NCBI GenBank assembly: GCA_036741235.1
Contig: DAINSQ010000011.1
Coordinates: forward strand, 1 to 50,434
Length of the DNA: 50,434 nt
From: JABWBR01 sp036741235
Lineage (GTDB): Bacteria > Bacteroidota > Bacteroidia > Chitinophagales > Saprospiraceae
Direction: 5' to 3'
Below are positions 40,011-48,822 of the stretch, piece after piece. The notes below the pieces were generated by a model that saw only the letters and a list, made by a program, of their open reading frames with translations, searched no databases and had not been told where the DNA came from. The position numbers were made by a program, and so were the translations under genes. Position 1 is the first letter of the stretch. Each line of letters begins with the position of its first letter.

Positions 40011-41210
40011 TCACAACAACAGCCCCCCATCTCCCCAACTCCTGAATTCCAACGGAAAATCTGGGTACGCCTCTGTGAATTTTCGGTACTTATTGGGATT
40101 TGCTTCTGCAGGGCTGAATTTCGTCTCTATAGCTTTGCCCCCAAAAGCCGTTTCTTCCACCACAAAATCCACCTCATTGCCGTCGGCTGTTCGCCAAAAC
40201 TTGATTTGGTCTTGTGCATACTGTTCTGTCAACCGACGATAAACGTAATTCTCGAGCAATGCACCTTTATCCATGCGCTGTTCCAGTGGCGCAAAATAAT
40301 TGACCAGCGCATTGCGAAGCCCCAAGTCGCGAAAATAAGGCTTGGGCATTTTGACTAATTCTTTGCGCAGATTCTGAAAAAACGGACGGACCAAGCTAAT
40401 GTGAAAGCACTTCTGCAGCACATATAGGAATTGGTCGATAGTAGCTCGTGGAAGCTGTAGCGTATTTGCCAACTCATTGATATTAAGCAAGTTCCCCACT
40501 TGTGCAGCTAATAGCATCATTACGCGATAAAATCTGGTTTCGTCTGAAATGCCCGATTCCAGCATATCGCGTTTTACGAAAGAATCTTTCAAATCTTGCA
40601 GGCGCTCTATTTTGTGCTTGGGGCTGTTTTCGAGTACTACTGCCGGGTAACCGCCGTAAGTCAGATAGTTTTCGAGGGCGGCCCACAGCCGGGCTTCGGC
40701 GGTAGACTTTTCGATTTCGCCGGAGCGTAATCGCAGAAGCTCCCGTAAGTCCGATTCTTCTCCACGAAACGTTAAAAACTCTTCGAAATCAAGTGTTTGT
40801 AACTCGAATATTTTTTTTCTGCCGGCAAGCGAGTCTTTAAATTGGCGGTCAATATAAAAGGCGCTGCTGCCCGTTGCCACAATTTTTAGCTGCTCGGCAT
40901 GTTCGTCGTAGAGCAGTTTGAGGAAATTGGTGGGATCAGACAGATATTGAATTTCGTCAATCAGCGCAAACATACGCCCCTCGCTCAGACTGGGCAGATA
41001 CTTAAATATGTTTTCAGGGTTTTGGTCGAGGTCGATCAAGATGTCTTTGCGTTCGAGATTAATCATGACCATAACCTCGCCCGAAGCGGTGAGCGCGTCA
41101 GCCAGTTGTTTCAGTATGGTGGATTTGCCGGTTTGCCTTGCGCCAATCAGCACGGTCATTTCCCGGCTAAGCAAATGCTCGTATAACTCGTGGTACTTTT
41201 TTCGCAACAT
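40011..41210 (-). CDS. AAA-type ATPase with DUF4143 domain
   Basis: A 399-residue protein. The N-terminal ATPase has Walker A GARQTGKST (23-31) and Walker B MFALIDEIQYL; TGSSAFYID is the sensor segment. The C-terminal DUF4143 part contains SGISDETRFYRVMMLLAAQVGNLLN and the closing nuclease-like stretch FWRTADGNEVDFVVEE. Members of this group are widespread, often scattered between strains, and of unknown function. A perfect 18-bp inverted repeat lies just upstream of the start codon. It is flanked by unrelated genes. Confidence 0.9.
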   Translation of the reverse strand: MLRKKYHELYEHLLSREMTVLIGARQTGKSTILKQLADALTASGEVMVMINLERKDILIDLDQNPENIFKYLPSLSEGRMFALIDEIQYLSDPTNFLKLLYDEHAEQLKIVATGSSAFYIDRQFKDSLAGRKKIFELQTLDFEEFLTFRGEESDLRELLRLRSGEIEKSTAEARLWAALENYLTYGGYPAVVLENSPKHKIERLQDLKDSFVKRDMLESGISDETRFYRVMMLLAAQVGNLLNINELANTLQLPRATIDQFLYVLQKCFHISLVRPFFQNLRKELVKMPKPYFRDLGLRNALVNYFAPLEQRMDKGALLENYVYRRLTEQYAQDQIKFWRTADGNEVDFVVEETAFGGKAIETKFSPAEANPNKYRKFTEAYPDFPLEFRSWGDGGLLL

Positions 41211-41218
41211 AACGAGAT

Positions 41219-41264
41219 AAATATCGGATAATTTTTACATAAAGTGAAAAATTATCCGATATTT
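41219..41264. promoter_or_regulatory. perfect 18-bp inverted repeat in front of the DUF4143 ATPase
   Basis: Arms 41219-41236 and 41247-41264 are exact reverse complements (core atatcggataattttt), with a 10-base loop. The element begins 8 bases before the ATPase ATG at 41210. A T run follows on the plus strand, so it could also end transcripts, but no plus-strand gene reads into it. An operator, attenuator or mobile-element end are the options. Confidence 0.75.
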
Positions 41265-41317
41265 TTTTTCAAATCCCCGCTTACATTTGCACTACCCACC
41301 CGCAGTCCAACATTCAA

Positions 41318-41335
41318 CATCAAAAATCAAACATC
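41318..41335. repeat. dispersed intergenic 18-mer, copy 2
   Basis: Second copy of catcaaaaatcaaacatc (see 3520-3537). It lies 8 bp beyond the S8 protease stop. Confidence 0.6.
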
Positions 41336-41342
41336 CAAAACA

Positions 41343-43121
41343 TCACTCCCTCACCACCTTCCCGCTCTGCACCCGGTTGTCGCTGCTCAGGCGGTAGAAA
41401 TAAACGCCTTTGGGCAGGTCTGACAAAGCGACGGAATGGCGCAATTGGCCATTGCCGGTCCACTCAAAGCTTTTCAGCTGCCGGCGGGCAGTGTCGTAGA
41501 GTTCAAACCGGACCGGCCCCTGGGGCGCCTCATTCCATTCCAGCGTTAATTCGCTTTTAAATGGGTTGGGGAATACGCGGGCGCCGGTGTTGTTAACTGG
41601 TTGCGACACGTCGGTGGCGAGTTCCAGGGCGCGTTGCACGGCGGCCAGGGCGTCGATGCGGCCATAGCCGTAAGACTGGTTGGGCACATTGAGCCCGGAG
41701 GTATTGCCGCAATCCTGCACGGCCTGCATGGGTACGGCGGTTTCTTCGATAATCGTCTCAATAGTTTCCACCTGGCCTGCCAGTTCGGGGTTGGCCGAGA
41801 TGATCAGCGCCACAACGCCGGCCACGTGGGGCCCGGCCATGCTGGTGCCGTTAAAAGAGGCGTATTGGCCGCCGCGGATTGCAGAGCGCACGCCCACGCC
41901 GGGCGCCGATACGTTGGGTTTGAGCCTGCCGGAGCCGTCAACGGTTACCGGTCCGCGGCTGCTGAAGTTGGCGATGGTATCGGTGGCGCGGGTAGCGCCC
42001 ACGGAAAACGAATTTTCGAACATGGCCGCCGGGTTGTTCACCGACTCGCAGCCGCTGCCGCTATTGCCGGCCGAGACCACTACCACAATGCCCGATGCTT
42101 TGAGGTTGTTGACAACCGTTTCCATCAGGCTGAAATTGGAAGGGTTGCAGCCTTCCACCGGGGGGCATCCCCAGGAGTTGTTGATCACGTGGGGCGACCT
42201 GGAAGGATCGGGGTTGGCATTGTTGAGATCGGTAGGGGCCAGGAAAAACTCGAAGCACTCGATATACGTGGCGGGGCTTCCCCAGCCGCGTTCCATATTG
42301 CGGCAGGCTACCCAGCGGGCGCCGGGCGCCACGCCGATCTGGTTGCCCTGGCCGTCGTCGCCTACCATAGTACCCATTGTATGGGTGCCGTGGTTGTTGT
42401 CGTCGCAGGGTATCATCGAGCTTAGCCCGCAGGGATTATTGGCGGGGTTTTGGGTTGAATCCTGGTTGAGGGGGCTGAGCTCGTGGATGGCGTCGTGCCA
42501 GTTGTAATTGTGGTCGGCGGCGGCGCCGTCCCAGCCGCGGTATTTATTTTTGATAGCGGGGTGTCCCCATTCGTAGCCCGTGTCGGCGCCGGCGACAACG
42601 GCGCCCTGGCCGGTGAAACCCAGCGCCCATACATCGTCGGCGTTGATGCGTTCGAGGCCCCATTCAATGAGGTCGCGGCTTTCGAGTACCGCCGAGGGTT
42701 CGTCGACGGATTCCGTGACGCGCACCGGCGAGTTGTCGATGATGGCTTTTACCTCGGGGCGCTCGGCCAGTTCGCGAATCAGGGCCAGGTCGCCTTTTGC
42801 ATAAATAGCGTTAACAATAAAAAAAGAGCGGTGCGGCGCGCGGCGTTGTTGCAGCAGTTGCAGCAGCGGCGCTTGCGTGCGTCGGGCGTGCTCGCTGAGT
42901 TGTTGATAAACATATTGGCCTTTTTGATTTTTGGTGCGCTGCGCCGACATAGCCGGCAAGTCGGCCTGGCTATTCAGCATGACGATAAAATCTGCTAGCT
43001 GCGCGGATTCAACGCGGCGCAATAAAGCCTCGTCGACTTTTTCCTTCCAGAAATCGCCTGCGGGCAAACGCCAGTTCCAACCGGCTATCAATACTATTGC
43101 GAACAACCACATTTTTTTCAT
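41343..43121 (-). CDS. S8 subtilisin-like protease with T9SS sorting domain
   Basis: A 592-residue secreted serine protease. The start at 43121 opens a signal peptide (MKKMWLFAIVLIAGWNW). An I9-like propeptide covers about 30-135. The catalytic triad is Asp180 (GADTGYEWGHP), His244 (NNHGTHTMGTMV) and Ser427 (FNGTSMAGPHVAG), with oxyanion Asn353. From about 515 a T9SS type A sorting domain (VFPNPFKSELTLEW) directs export and surface attachment or release. All active residues are present, so it should be functional, probably digesting outside protein. It may depend on PorZ and its T9SS partners. The function beyond proteolysis is not known. Confidence 0.93.
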   Translation of the reverse strand: MKKMWLFAIVLIAGWNWRLPAGDFWKEKVDEALLRRVESAQLADFIVMLNSQADLPAMSAQRTKNQKGQYVYQQLSEHARRTQAPLLQLLQQRRAPHRSFFIVNAIYAKGDLALIRELAERPEVKAIIDNSPVRVTESVDEPSAVLESRDLIEWGLERINADDVWALGFTGQGAVVAGADTGYEWGHPAIKNKYRGWDGAAADHNYNWHDAIHELSPLNQDSTQNPANNPCGLSSMIPCDDNNHGTHTMGTMVGDDGQGNQIGVAPGARWVACRNMERGWGSPATYIECFEFFLAPTDLNNANPDPSRSPHVINNSWGCPPVEGCNPSNFSLMETVVNNLKASGIVVVVSAGNSGSGCESVNNPAAMFENSFSVGATRATDTIANFSSRGPVTVDGSGRLKPNVSAPGVGVRSAIRGGQYASFNGTSMAGPHVAGVVALIISANPELAGQVETIETIIEETAVPMQAVQDCGNTSGLNVPNQSYGYGRIDALAAVQRALELATDVSQPVNNTGARVFPNPFKSELTLEWNEAPQGPVRFELYDTARRQLKSFEWTGNGQLRHSVALSDLPKGVYFYRLSSDNRVQSGKVVRE

Positions 43122-43586
43122 AAAGCCATTTCTTTTTGCGAAATGCAAATTTGCAAATATTATTCACGTTCAGCGAGATCAACTGTATATTTTGCCAATA
43201 GCTGACGCCGGCTCATTTTTCTTAACAGTCCTTTTCCTGTTGAAATACCCCCCTTTTTTGCACATATACAGACCGTATCATAAAAGAGGCCGAAAACGCA
43301 AAAATATTTTGCACTATTTGCCCCTATCTTGCGTTTTTAAGACAAACGAAGCCCAAAGTAACCAAACGAAGATATTTATTTGGTTGCAGCGCAATCGCTG
43401 CGGCCTCGCCTGTATTTTGTTCCTGATGAAATGGTAATCTCCCCCACCGTCATTTTTCAGGAAAGGGAAGCAGGCAGAAAAATGGTTATCCGGTTATTGG
43501 GTTATGCGAAATAAACTCAAATAATCAAATCGCCGAATAACCGAACAAAGTGAGTCTTTTTTTAAACTGAAAACCGATTTAAGTAC
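43122..43586. other. gene-free stretch between two divergent proteases
   Basis: A 465-bp gap with no believable gene. It holds a 12-bp palindrome TGCAAATTTGCA (43144-43155) close to the S8 protease start, an A/T-rich middle, and an 8-bp repeat group (43484-43507) before the metalloprotease. The two outward-facing protease promoters must lie here, but no clear TAnnTTTG pair was found. Confidence 0.6.
43484..43507. repeat. 8-bp direct repeat (ggttatnn), 3 copies
   Basis: ggttat occurs at 43484, 43492 and 43500, spaced by exactly 8 bp, and an inverted match (aataaccg) lies at 43536-43543. It is upstream of the metalloprotease gene and could bind a regulator or be a repeat remnant. Confidence 0.55.
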
Positions 43587-46064
43587 ATGAAAAAAACACT
43601 TACCACCCTCTGGGCGGTTATGGCTATTGCCGTATGCCAGGCCCAGACCGAGAGCCGGTTGCTGCGCCCGGCGGAATTAGTTTCCCAACACAAACAAGGG
43701 CAAGATGTAGATTTCGAGCGCATTCAGGTTTTTTCGGCCTGGACGGCAGAGCGCAATGCCGACCCTGTTATCGGCGACGCGCGTATTGCCCGCGTAGACC
43801 AGGAGCAACTACAGGCGCTGGTAGCTACGGCGCCCGCGCAACTTGCCATGCAAGTGCCCCAACCCGCCGGCGCCATGCTGGAACTCGAATTAGTCAGGGT
43901 TGATCCGTTCAGCGGCGATTTTTCGGTAATTGAAAGCGCTACGAATGCGCCGGTAAAAGTTGAGCGCGGCGTGCACTACCGGGGTATTATCAATGGAGAT
44001 CCCAACTCTATCGCTGCCGTCAGTTTTTTTGACAACGAAGTGATGGGCATGCTCAGCGCTCCGGCTATCGGCAATCTGGTGTTGGGCAAAATGGAAAAAA
44101 CCGACAAAGACGGCGAGGCGTCCTACATCGTGTATAAAGACGATGGCTTGTTTGCCCAGTTGGGTTTTTACTGCGGCACGGCTGACGCCGACACGGGTTA
44201 CGCCCCCGAGGAATTACACGGCACAGTAGACCCCCGCAGCGCCGGCGATTGCGTGCGCATTTATTTTGAGGTCGACAATGATATCGTGGTTAATAAGGGC
44301 GGCGTAACCGGCGCAACCAACTACGTGACCGGCATTTTCAACCAGGTAGCCACGCTTTACGCCAACGAAAACGTTAGCGTAGTGATCTCTCAAATTTTTG
44401 CCTGGAATACGGCCAGCCCATACAACAGCACTTCGAGCGCAGGCATGCTCACCCAGTTTCAGAACTACCGCACCAGCTTTAACGGCGACCTGGGCCAGTT
44501 GCTTTCCTACAAGGCCAGCGGCGGTATCGCCGTATTGGCGGGGCTTTGCCATCCGTATAATCTGGCGCGACTGAGTTTCGCCAGCATCGGCGCCACTTAT
44601 GCCAATGTGCCTGTGTATTCTTTTACGGTGTTGGTAGTGACCCACGAATTGGGCCACTTGCTGGGTTCCAACCACACGCACGCCTGCGTGTGGAACGGCA
44701 ATAATACGGCCATTGACGGCTGTGCGGGATTCTCCGAGGGATCCTGCGCGGTAGGGCCGATACCCAGCGGCGGCGGTACCATCATGTCGTATTGCCATAT
44801 CACCAGTACGGGCATCAACCTCAGCAAAGGTTTTGGGCCCCAGCCCGGCAACGTCATCCGCAATCGCATTGCCAATGCCACCTGTACGCAACCTTGCAGC
44901 ACGGGCGGCGGCGGCGGTACCGGCGGCGGAGGAGGCGGCGGCAGCGACGATGACTGCGACGACCTCAAAGTATTCCTGACGCTGACACTCGACGATTTCG
45001 GCACAGAAACATCCTGGAAAATCAAGGTGGCCGGCGATACAACCGTGTTGTTCAGAGGAGGGCCTTACGCCAAAGGACTGGCCGGCACTACCGTGCGCGA
45101 TACGTTCTGCCTGCCCCAGGGCTGTTACGACTTCATTATGATGGACAGCTACGGCGACGGCATCTGCTGCAACTACGGACAGGGCAGCTATTCGCTCAAA
45201 GACCAGGAAGACAACCTGCTCGCCAGCGGCGGCAGTTTTGGATTCGAAGAAATGAAAAATTTCTGCCTGCCATACGACGGCGGCGGCGATGACAACACCT
45301 GCGTAACCGTCAATTTCAACGACTATGCGATCAATCCCTTCGGCACGGGCAACGACTTCGGTACCTACCAGTTGCTCAACGGCGGCGTGGTGCTAAAAGT
45401 GCAAAACAACGCCTGGAAAACCATAGCGTTGAGCTACAACGTGACGCCCAATACCATTATGGAGTTTGAATTCGGCTCTACGCTGGAGGGCGAAATTCAC
45501 GGCATCGGTTTTGACAATGACGATTTGTTGTCGTTTAATACCACCTTTAAACTACACGGCACGCAAAACTGGGGTATTTTGAACTACGACAATTACCCCG
45601 GCGGCAGTATATGGGTGAAATACACCATTCCCGTCGGGCAATTTTTTACCGGCGTTTTCAACAGACTGGTTTTTGCCGCCGACAACGACAGCGGCAATTA
45701 TCAGGGCAATTCCTATTTCCGCTATATCAAAATTTACGAAGGCGCAAATGGCTGCAACGGCAACCTCGGTGATGGCGAAGGCCAACAACAGTTGTTGACC
45801 GCCGAATCGGCGGGTTCTATTCAGTTGTATCCCAACCCCACAAGCGACGCGCTGAATATCGCTTTTGAAGGCTGGGAAGGGCCGGTGCTCCTCCGTATTT
45901 ACAACTCCCTGGGGCAGTTGGTGGAGCAACACACGGCGGGGGTACTGGAGGGAATCTTCACCGAGACCCTGCACCTGGGCCATTTGCCGCAAGGCGCCTA
46001 CTACCTGCAAGCTGATAACGGCAGTGAAGTGCAGTCGTCGACATTTGTGATTTCCAGGCATTGA
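43587..46064 (+). CDS. reprolysin-like M12 zinc metalloprotease with T9SS sorting domain
   Basis: An 825-residue secreted protease. The signal peptide is about 1-20, a propeptide-like part follows, and the zinc site is HELGHLLGSNH (His353, Glu354, His357, His363) with the Met-turn GGGTIMSYCHI, as in reprolysins (M12B). A glycine-rich linker leads to a Cys-containing accessory domain (MDSYGDGICCNYGQGSYSL) and a lectin-like beta domain. The C-terminal T9SS sorting domain (LYPNPTSDALNIAF) ends it. Together with the S8 protease, transcribed the other way, it suggests external protein degradation. A terminator follows 26 bp after the stop. The substrate is unknown. Confidence 0.93.
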   Translation: MKKTLTTLWAVMAIAVCQAQTESRLLRPAELVSQHKQGQDVDFERIQVFSAWTAERNADPVIGDARIARVDQEQLQALVATAPAQLAMQVPQPAGAMLELELVRVDPFSGDFSVIESATNAPVKVERGVHYRGIINGDPNSIAAVSFFDNEVMGMLSAPAIGNLVLGKMEKTDKDGEASYIVYKDDGLFAQLGFYCGTADADTGYAPEELHGTVDPRSAGDCVRIYFEVDNDIVVNKGGVTGATNYVTGIFNQVATLYANENVSVVISQIFAWNTASPYNSTSSAGMLTQFQNYRTSFNGDLGQLLSYKASGGIAVLAGLCHPYNLARLSFASIGATYANVPVYSFTVLVVTHELGHLLGSNHTHACVWNGNNTAIDGCAGFSEGSCAVGPIPSGGGTIMSYCHITSTGINLSKGFGPQPGNVIRNRIANATCTQPCSTGGGGGTGGGGGGGSDDDCDDLKVFLTLTLDDFGTETSWKIKVAGDTTVLFRGGPYAKGLAGTTVRDTFCLPQGCYDFIMMDSYGDGICCNYGQGSYSLKDQEDNLLASGGSFGFEEMKNFCLPYDGGGDDNTCVTVNFNDYAINPFGTGNDFGTYQLLNGGVVLKVQNNAWKTIALSYNVTPNTIMEFEFGSTLEGEIHGIGFDNDDLLSFNTTFKLHGTQNWGILNYDNYPGGSIWVKYTIPVGQFFTGVFNRLVFAADNDSGNYQGNSYFRYIKIYEGANGCNGNLGDGEGQQQLLTAESAGSIQLYPNPTSDALNIAFEGWEGPVLLRIYNSLGQLVEQHTAGVLEGIFTETLHLGHLPQGAYYLQADNGSEVQSSTFVISRH

Positions 46065-46090
46065 CATTTTACACATGATATCCACGGAAG

Positions 46091-46123
46091 GGGGCTGCTT
46101 CGGTTTGAGGCGGCTCCTTTTTT
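46091..46123 (+). terminator. rho-independent terminator after the metalloprotease
   Basis: An 11-bp stem (46091-46101 with 46107-46117, three G-U pairs) and a 5-base loop are followed by six Ts. Confidence 0.75.
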
Positions 46124-46251
46124 CGTAACAGTTTAGCGATAGTGTTTAGATTATTCTACTTACTGCTAAGCCCTCCTAAATACTTACCTTTTTTTATTAA
46201 ATTAAAAAATACCGTAACTTCGTCCGCCAACATTTGCAAAGGATTCAGCGT

Positions 46252-46259
46252 TATTTTTG
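46252..46259 (+). promoter_or_regulatory. candidate -7 element for the BatD pair
   Basis: TATTTTTG matches the Bacteroidota -7 consensus and lies 24 bp before the ATG at 46284. A TTTG (46233-46236) is 15 bp upstream, a little short for a -33 element. Confidence 0.45.
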
Positions 46260-46283
46260 CAAACAAACAAAACAACGGAACCG

Positions 46284-46826
46284 ATGAAGAAGATACTATT
46301 GCTGGTAATGGTCGCTGTTTGTTGCAACTGTCTTGCCGTTGCACAATCGGAAGCGCGTTTTACGGTAACGGTGAGCACCGATTCCATTTTGTTAGGTAAT
46401 TATTTTGAGGTGAAATTTACCCTTGAAAATGCGCAGGGCGAGCAATTTGAACCGCCGGCCTTCACCGACTTTGACGTAGTTAGCGGCCCCAATACAGCCT
46501 CCAGCTTCAGCATGGTGAACGGCAAGGTAACGCAAAGCTTATCCTATTCCTATTATCTTGAACCCCGGGACATTGGCAATTACTACATTCTGCCCGCAGC
46601 CATCCGCGTTGATGGCAAAGTATTGGAAACCCTGCCCCTGGAGGTCATGGTAGTGCCCAACCCGGAAGGCATCAGGCAGGCGCCGGGGTCGACGCGTTCC
46701 AGGGGCGCTTGGCCGGACGAATGGCTGAAGGAGTCGCCGTTTTTTTCCGAGCCTGCCCCGGAGCAACAAAAACCTGAGCGGGAAAAGGCCTCGCCCGGAA
46801 AAAAACGCAAAGTATACAAACTGTGA
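46284..46826 (+). CDS. short BatD-like secreted protein (single N-terminal domain)
   Basis: A 180-residue exported protein; the ATG at 46284 opens a signal peptide (to about residue 21). Residues about 25-125 match the first domain of BatD (ILLGNYFEVKFTLENAQGEQF, PPAFTDFDVVSGPN, YYLEPRDIGNYYI). The same pattern appears in the gene that follows, so the two likely arose by duplication. After this one domain comes a Pro/Glu/Lys-rich tail that ends KKRKVYKL. It lacks the membrane segment and the C-terminal part of BatD. The next gene starts with GTG overlapping its TGA stop, so they are translated together. Its role is unknown; a partner or decoy of BatD is possible. Confidence 0.78.
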   Translation: MKKILLLVMVAVCCNCLAVAQSEARFTVTVSTDSILLGNYFEVKFTLENAQGEQFEPPAFTDFDVVSGPNTASSFSMVNGKVTQSLSYSYYLEPRDIGNYYILPAAIRVDGKVLETLPLEVMVVPNPEGIRQAPGSTRSRGAWPDEWLKESPFFSEPAPEQQKPEREKASPGKKRKVYKL

Positions 46827-48574
46827 CCAACACAAGACCTGCTATATTAATTGAGTATCTCCGCGTCTGCTTTTGGATAGCGGCCTTATTGTGTTATCCT
46901 ATGGCAGCCGGCGCACAGGGCAGGCCCGTTTTTACGGCAAGCGCCGATGCGCGGCAGATTTTGCTCAACAGCTTCGTGGAGGTCACCTTTACGCTCGAAG
47001 ATGCGGAGGGCCGAAATTTTCAGCCGCCGGCTTTCAAAGATTTCACGGTCGTATCCGGCCCCAATCGTTCGGCCACAACTACCTTCATCAATGGAAAGCT
47101 GATGACGAGTTCGGGTTATGGTTACACCTTAAAACCCCGGCGACTGGGCAAACTGACCATAGGCCCGGCCGGCATACAGGCCAACGGCAAAACGCTGTAT
47201 ACCGAACCGCTGGCAATCGAAGTGCTCGATAGCAGGCAGGTCGGCGGCGGGGCGGGGGAGCCATATTACCTTGAGGCCGAAGTAACGCCGAAATCAGCCT
47301 GGATAGGACAGCAGGTCACCTTAAACTATAAGCTATACGCAGAAAGCGATGTCAGCAGTTTCAACCCCATCGGCGAGTCGAAATACGATGGTTTTTATGT
47401 TGAAGAAATCAGGCGTTTTGACGCGCCCTGGCAGCGGGAAATAAAAAACGGGCGGCAATACAACACAAAAACGCTCAAGCGCATGGCTTTGTATCCTCAG
47501 CGTTCGGGTGGGCTGGAAATCGCTCCGTACGAAGTACAACTCAACATCGTGGCCGGCGATCCTGGCGGATTGTCGATGTTTATGCCCCGGCCTGTCAAGC
47601 GGGTTCCCGCCGCTACGCCGCCTGCAGTAGTTGAAGTAAAACCGCTGCCGCTGCCCGCGCCTGCTGATTTCAGCGGGGCGGTGGGCAAATACGAGGCTGT
47701 ATTCGGAGTCAATCTCACCGACCTGACCACCGACGACGCCCTTTCGGTGACCATCGCCATTGACGGCGACGGCGACCTGAAGCGCCTGCAGGCGCCGCCG
47801 GTTGATTTTCCCGACGCTTTTGAAGTATACCCGCCTAAAGTATTGGAGGAACGCACATATGAAGAAAGCGGGCGCCTGATAGGCAGAAAAGTATTTGAAT
47901 ATTTACTTGTTCCCCGCCAGGCCGGCGAATACGCCTTTACTCCCGCTTTTGTGTATTTTGATACCGATTCGGCAAAATACGCCGTCGTCAGCGCCGATCC
48001 TGTTTCGGTAAAAGTCCGGCAGGGACAATTGAACAAAGCCCCCGCAGCGCCTGTCGAAGAAAAAAGCGCCGAAATCCTGCCGCTGAAATCGCTGGGCAGA
48101 GTAGGAGCGGGCCGTTCATTGCCTTTATACGATTGGCGGTTTGGGCTGGGTTTTGCGCTACCCATTTTGGCTGTAGGTTCATCGTGGTTGTTCAGGCGTC
48201 GTCGTCGGCGACTGGAAGGCATTCATTTGGAACAAGACAAGCTCCAGCGGGCGCGCAAAATAGCCGTAGAACGCCTTGCCAAAGCCAAATCCCACCTCGA
48301 TGCCGGCGAAAGCCGCTTATTTTATGATGAAATTGAAAAGGGGCTGGCAACTTATCTGGGTTATAAACTGGGCATTTCTCCCTCCGCATGGTCGAAAGCC
48401 GCAGCTCGCCGCCGCATGGAAGAAACAGGTTTTGCAGCAGACATGATTGCGGCCTTTCAGCAGATTTCCCAAACCTGCGAAATGGCCCTGTTTGCCGCCA
48501 AAGATCAAGGCGCGGATATGCTTCCCACCTACAATGCCGCCGTTGAAATTATTGAGCGATTTGAGCATGCCTGA
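46823..48574 (+). CDS. BatD family aerotolerance-type protein
   Basis: A 583-residue protein with GTG start overlapping the previous stop by four bases. It has an exported N-terminus, two or more beta-sandwich BatD domains (ILLNSFVEVTFTLEDAEGRNF, PPAFKDFTVVSGPN, YTLKPRRLGKLTIGPAGI), one membrane segment (about 435-455, FGLGFALPILAVGSSWLF) and a cytoplasmic helical tail. BatD occurs with MoxR ATPase, BatA, BatB and BatC in the bat operon linked to oxygen and stress tolerance in Bacteroides. None of those lies next to it here, so this copy stands apart. The function is probably to work with a distant Bat complex. Confidence 0.88.
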   Translation: MTNTRPAILIEYLRVCFWIAALLCYPMAAGAQGRPVFTASADARQILLNSFVEVTFTLEDAEGRNFQPPAFKDFTVVSGPNRSATTTFINGKLMTSSGYGYTLKPRRLGKLTIGPAGIQANGKTLYTEPLAIEVLDSRQVGGGAGEPYYLEAEVTPKSAWIGQQVTLNYKLYAESDVSSFNPIGESKYDGFYVEEIRRFDAPWQREIKNGRQYNTKTLKRMALYPQRSGGLEIAPYEVQLNIVAGDPGGLSMFMPRPVKRVPAATPPAVVEVKPLPLPAPADFSGAVGKYEAVFGVNLTDLTTDDALSVTIAIDGDGDLKRLQAPPVDFPDAFEVYPPKVLEERTYEESGRLIGRKVFEYLLVPRQAGEYAFTPAFVYFDTDSAKYAVVSADPVSVKVRQGQLNKAPAAPVEEKSAEILPLKSLGRVGAGRSLPLYDWRFGLGFALPILAVGSSWLFRRRRRRLEGIHLEQDKLQRARKIAVERLAKAKSHLDAGESRLFYDEIEKGLATYLGYKLGISPSAWSKAAARRRMEETGFAADMIAAFQQISQTCEMALFAAKDQGADMLPTYNAAVEIIERFEHA

Positions 48575-48595
48575 CGCCAGGTAATTTTTTTTTTT
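48570..48595 (+). terminator. weak terminator candidate after batD
   Basis: A 4-bp stem cctg-acgc-cagg overlaps the batD stop and is followed within 4 bases by eleven Ts. The stem is short, so only the T run makes it notable. Confidence 0.3.
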
Positions 48596-48822
48596 CGATT
48601 AGTAGCTCAGCTGTAACTTTTCAAAAAAACATTCGTTCAGTATGCTTGGCAATAAAGTGTAATATTTTTAGATTTACACGTTTGATTACGTAGCCCAGTG
48701 CCATTTACTCCCCCCTGTAAGTTTTGAGAAAGGCGACAAATGTGACGGCTCTCCAGGGCCGAATGCTACTGTATTTTTTTCAACGACTATACTTCATCAT
48801 CATCTTAAAATGCAATTGCGCA

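Noticed and set aside
41219..41269. Terminator for a plus-strand gene
   Set aside because: The hairpin and T run look like one, but no plus-strand gene ends near it.
43122..43586. Small RNA or hidden gene in the longest gap
   Set aside because: No convincing frame, terminator or structured pattern beyond the repeats was found.
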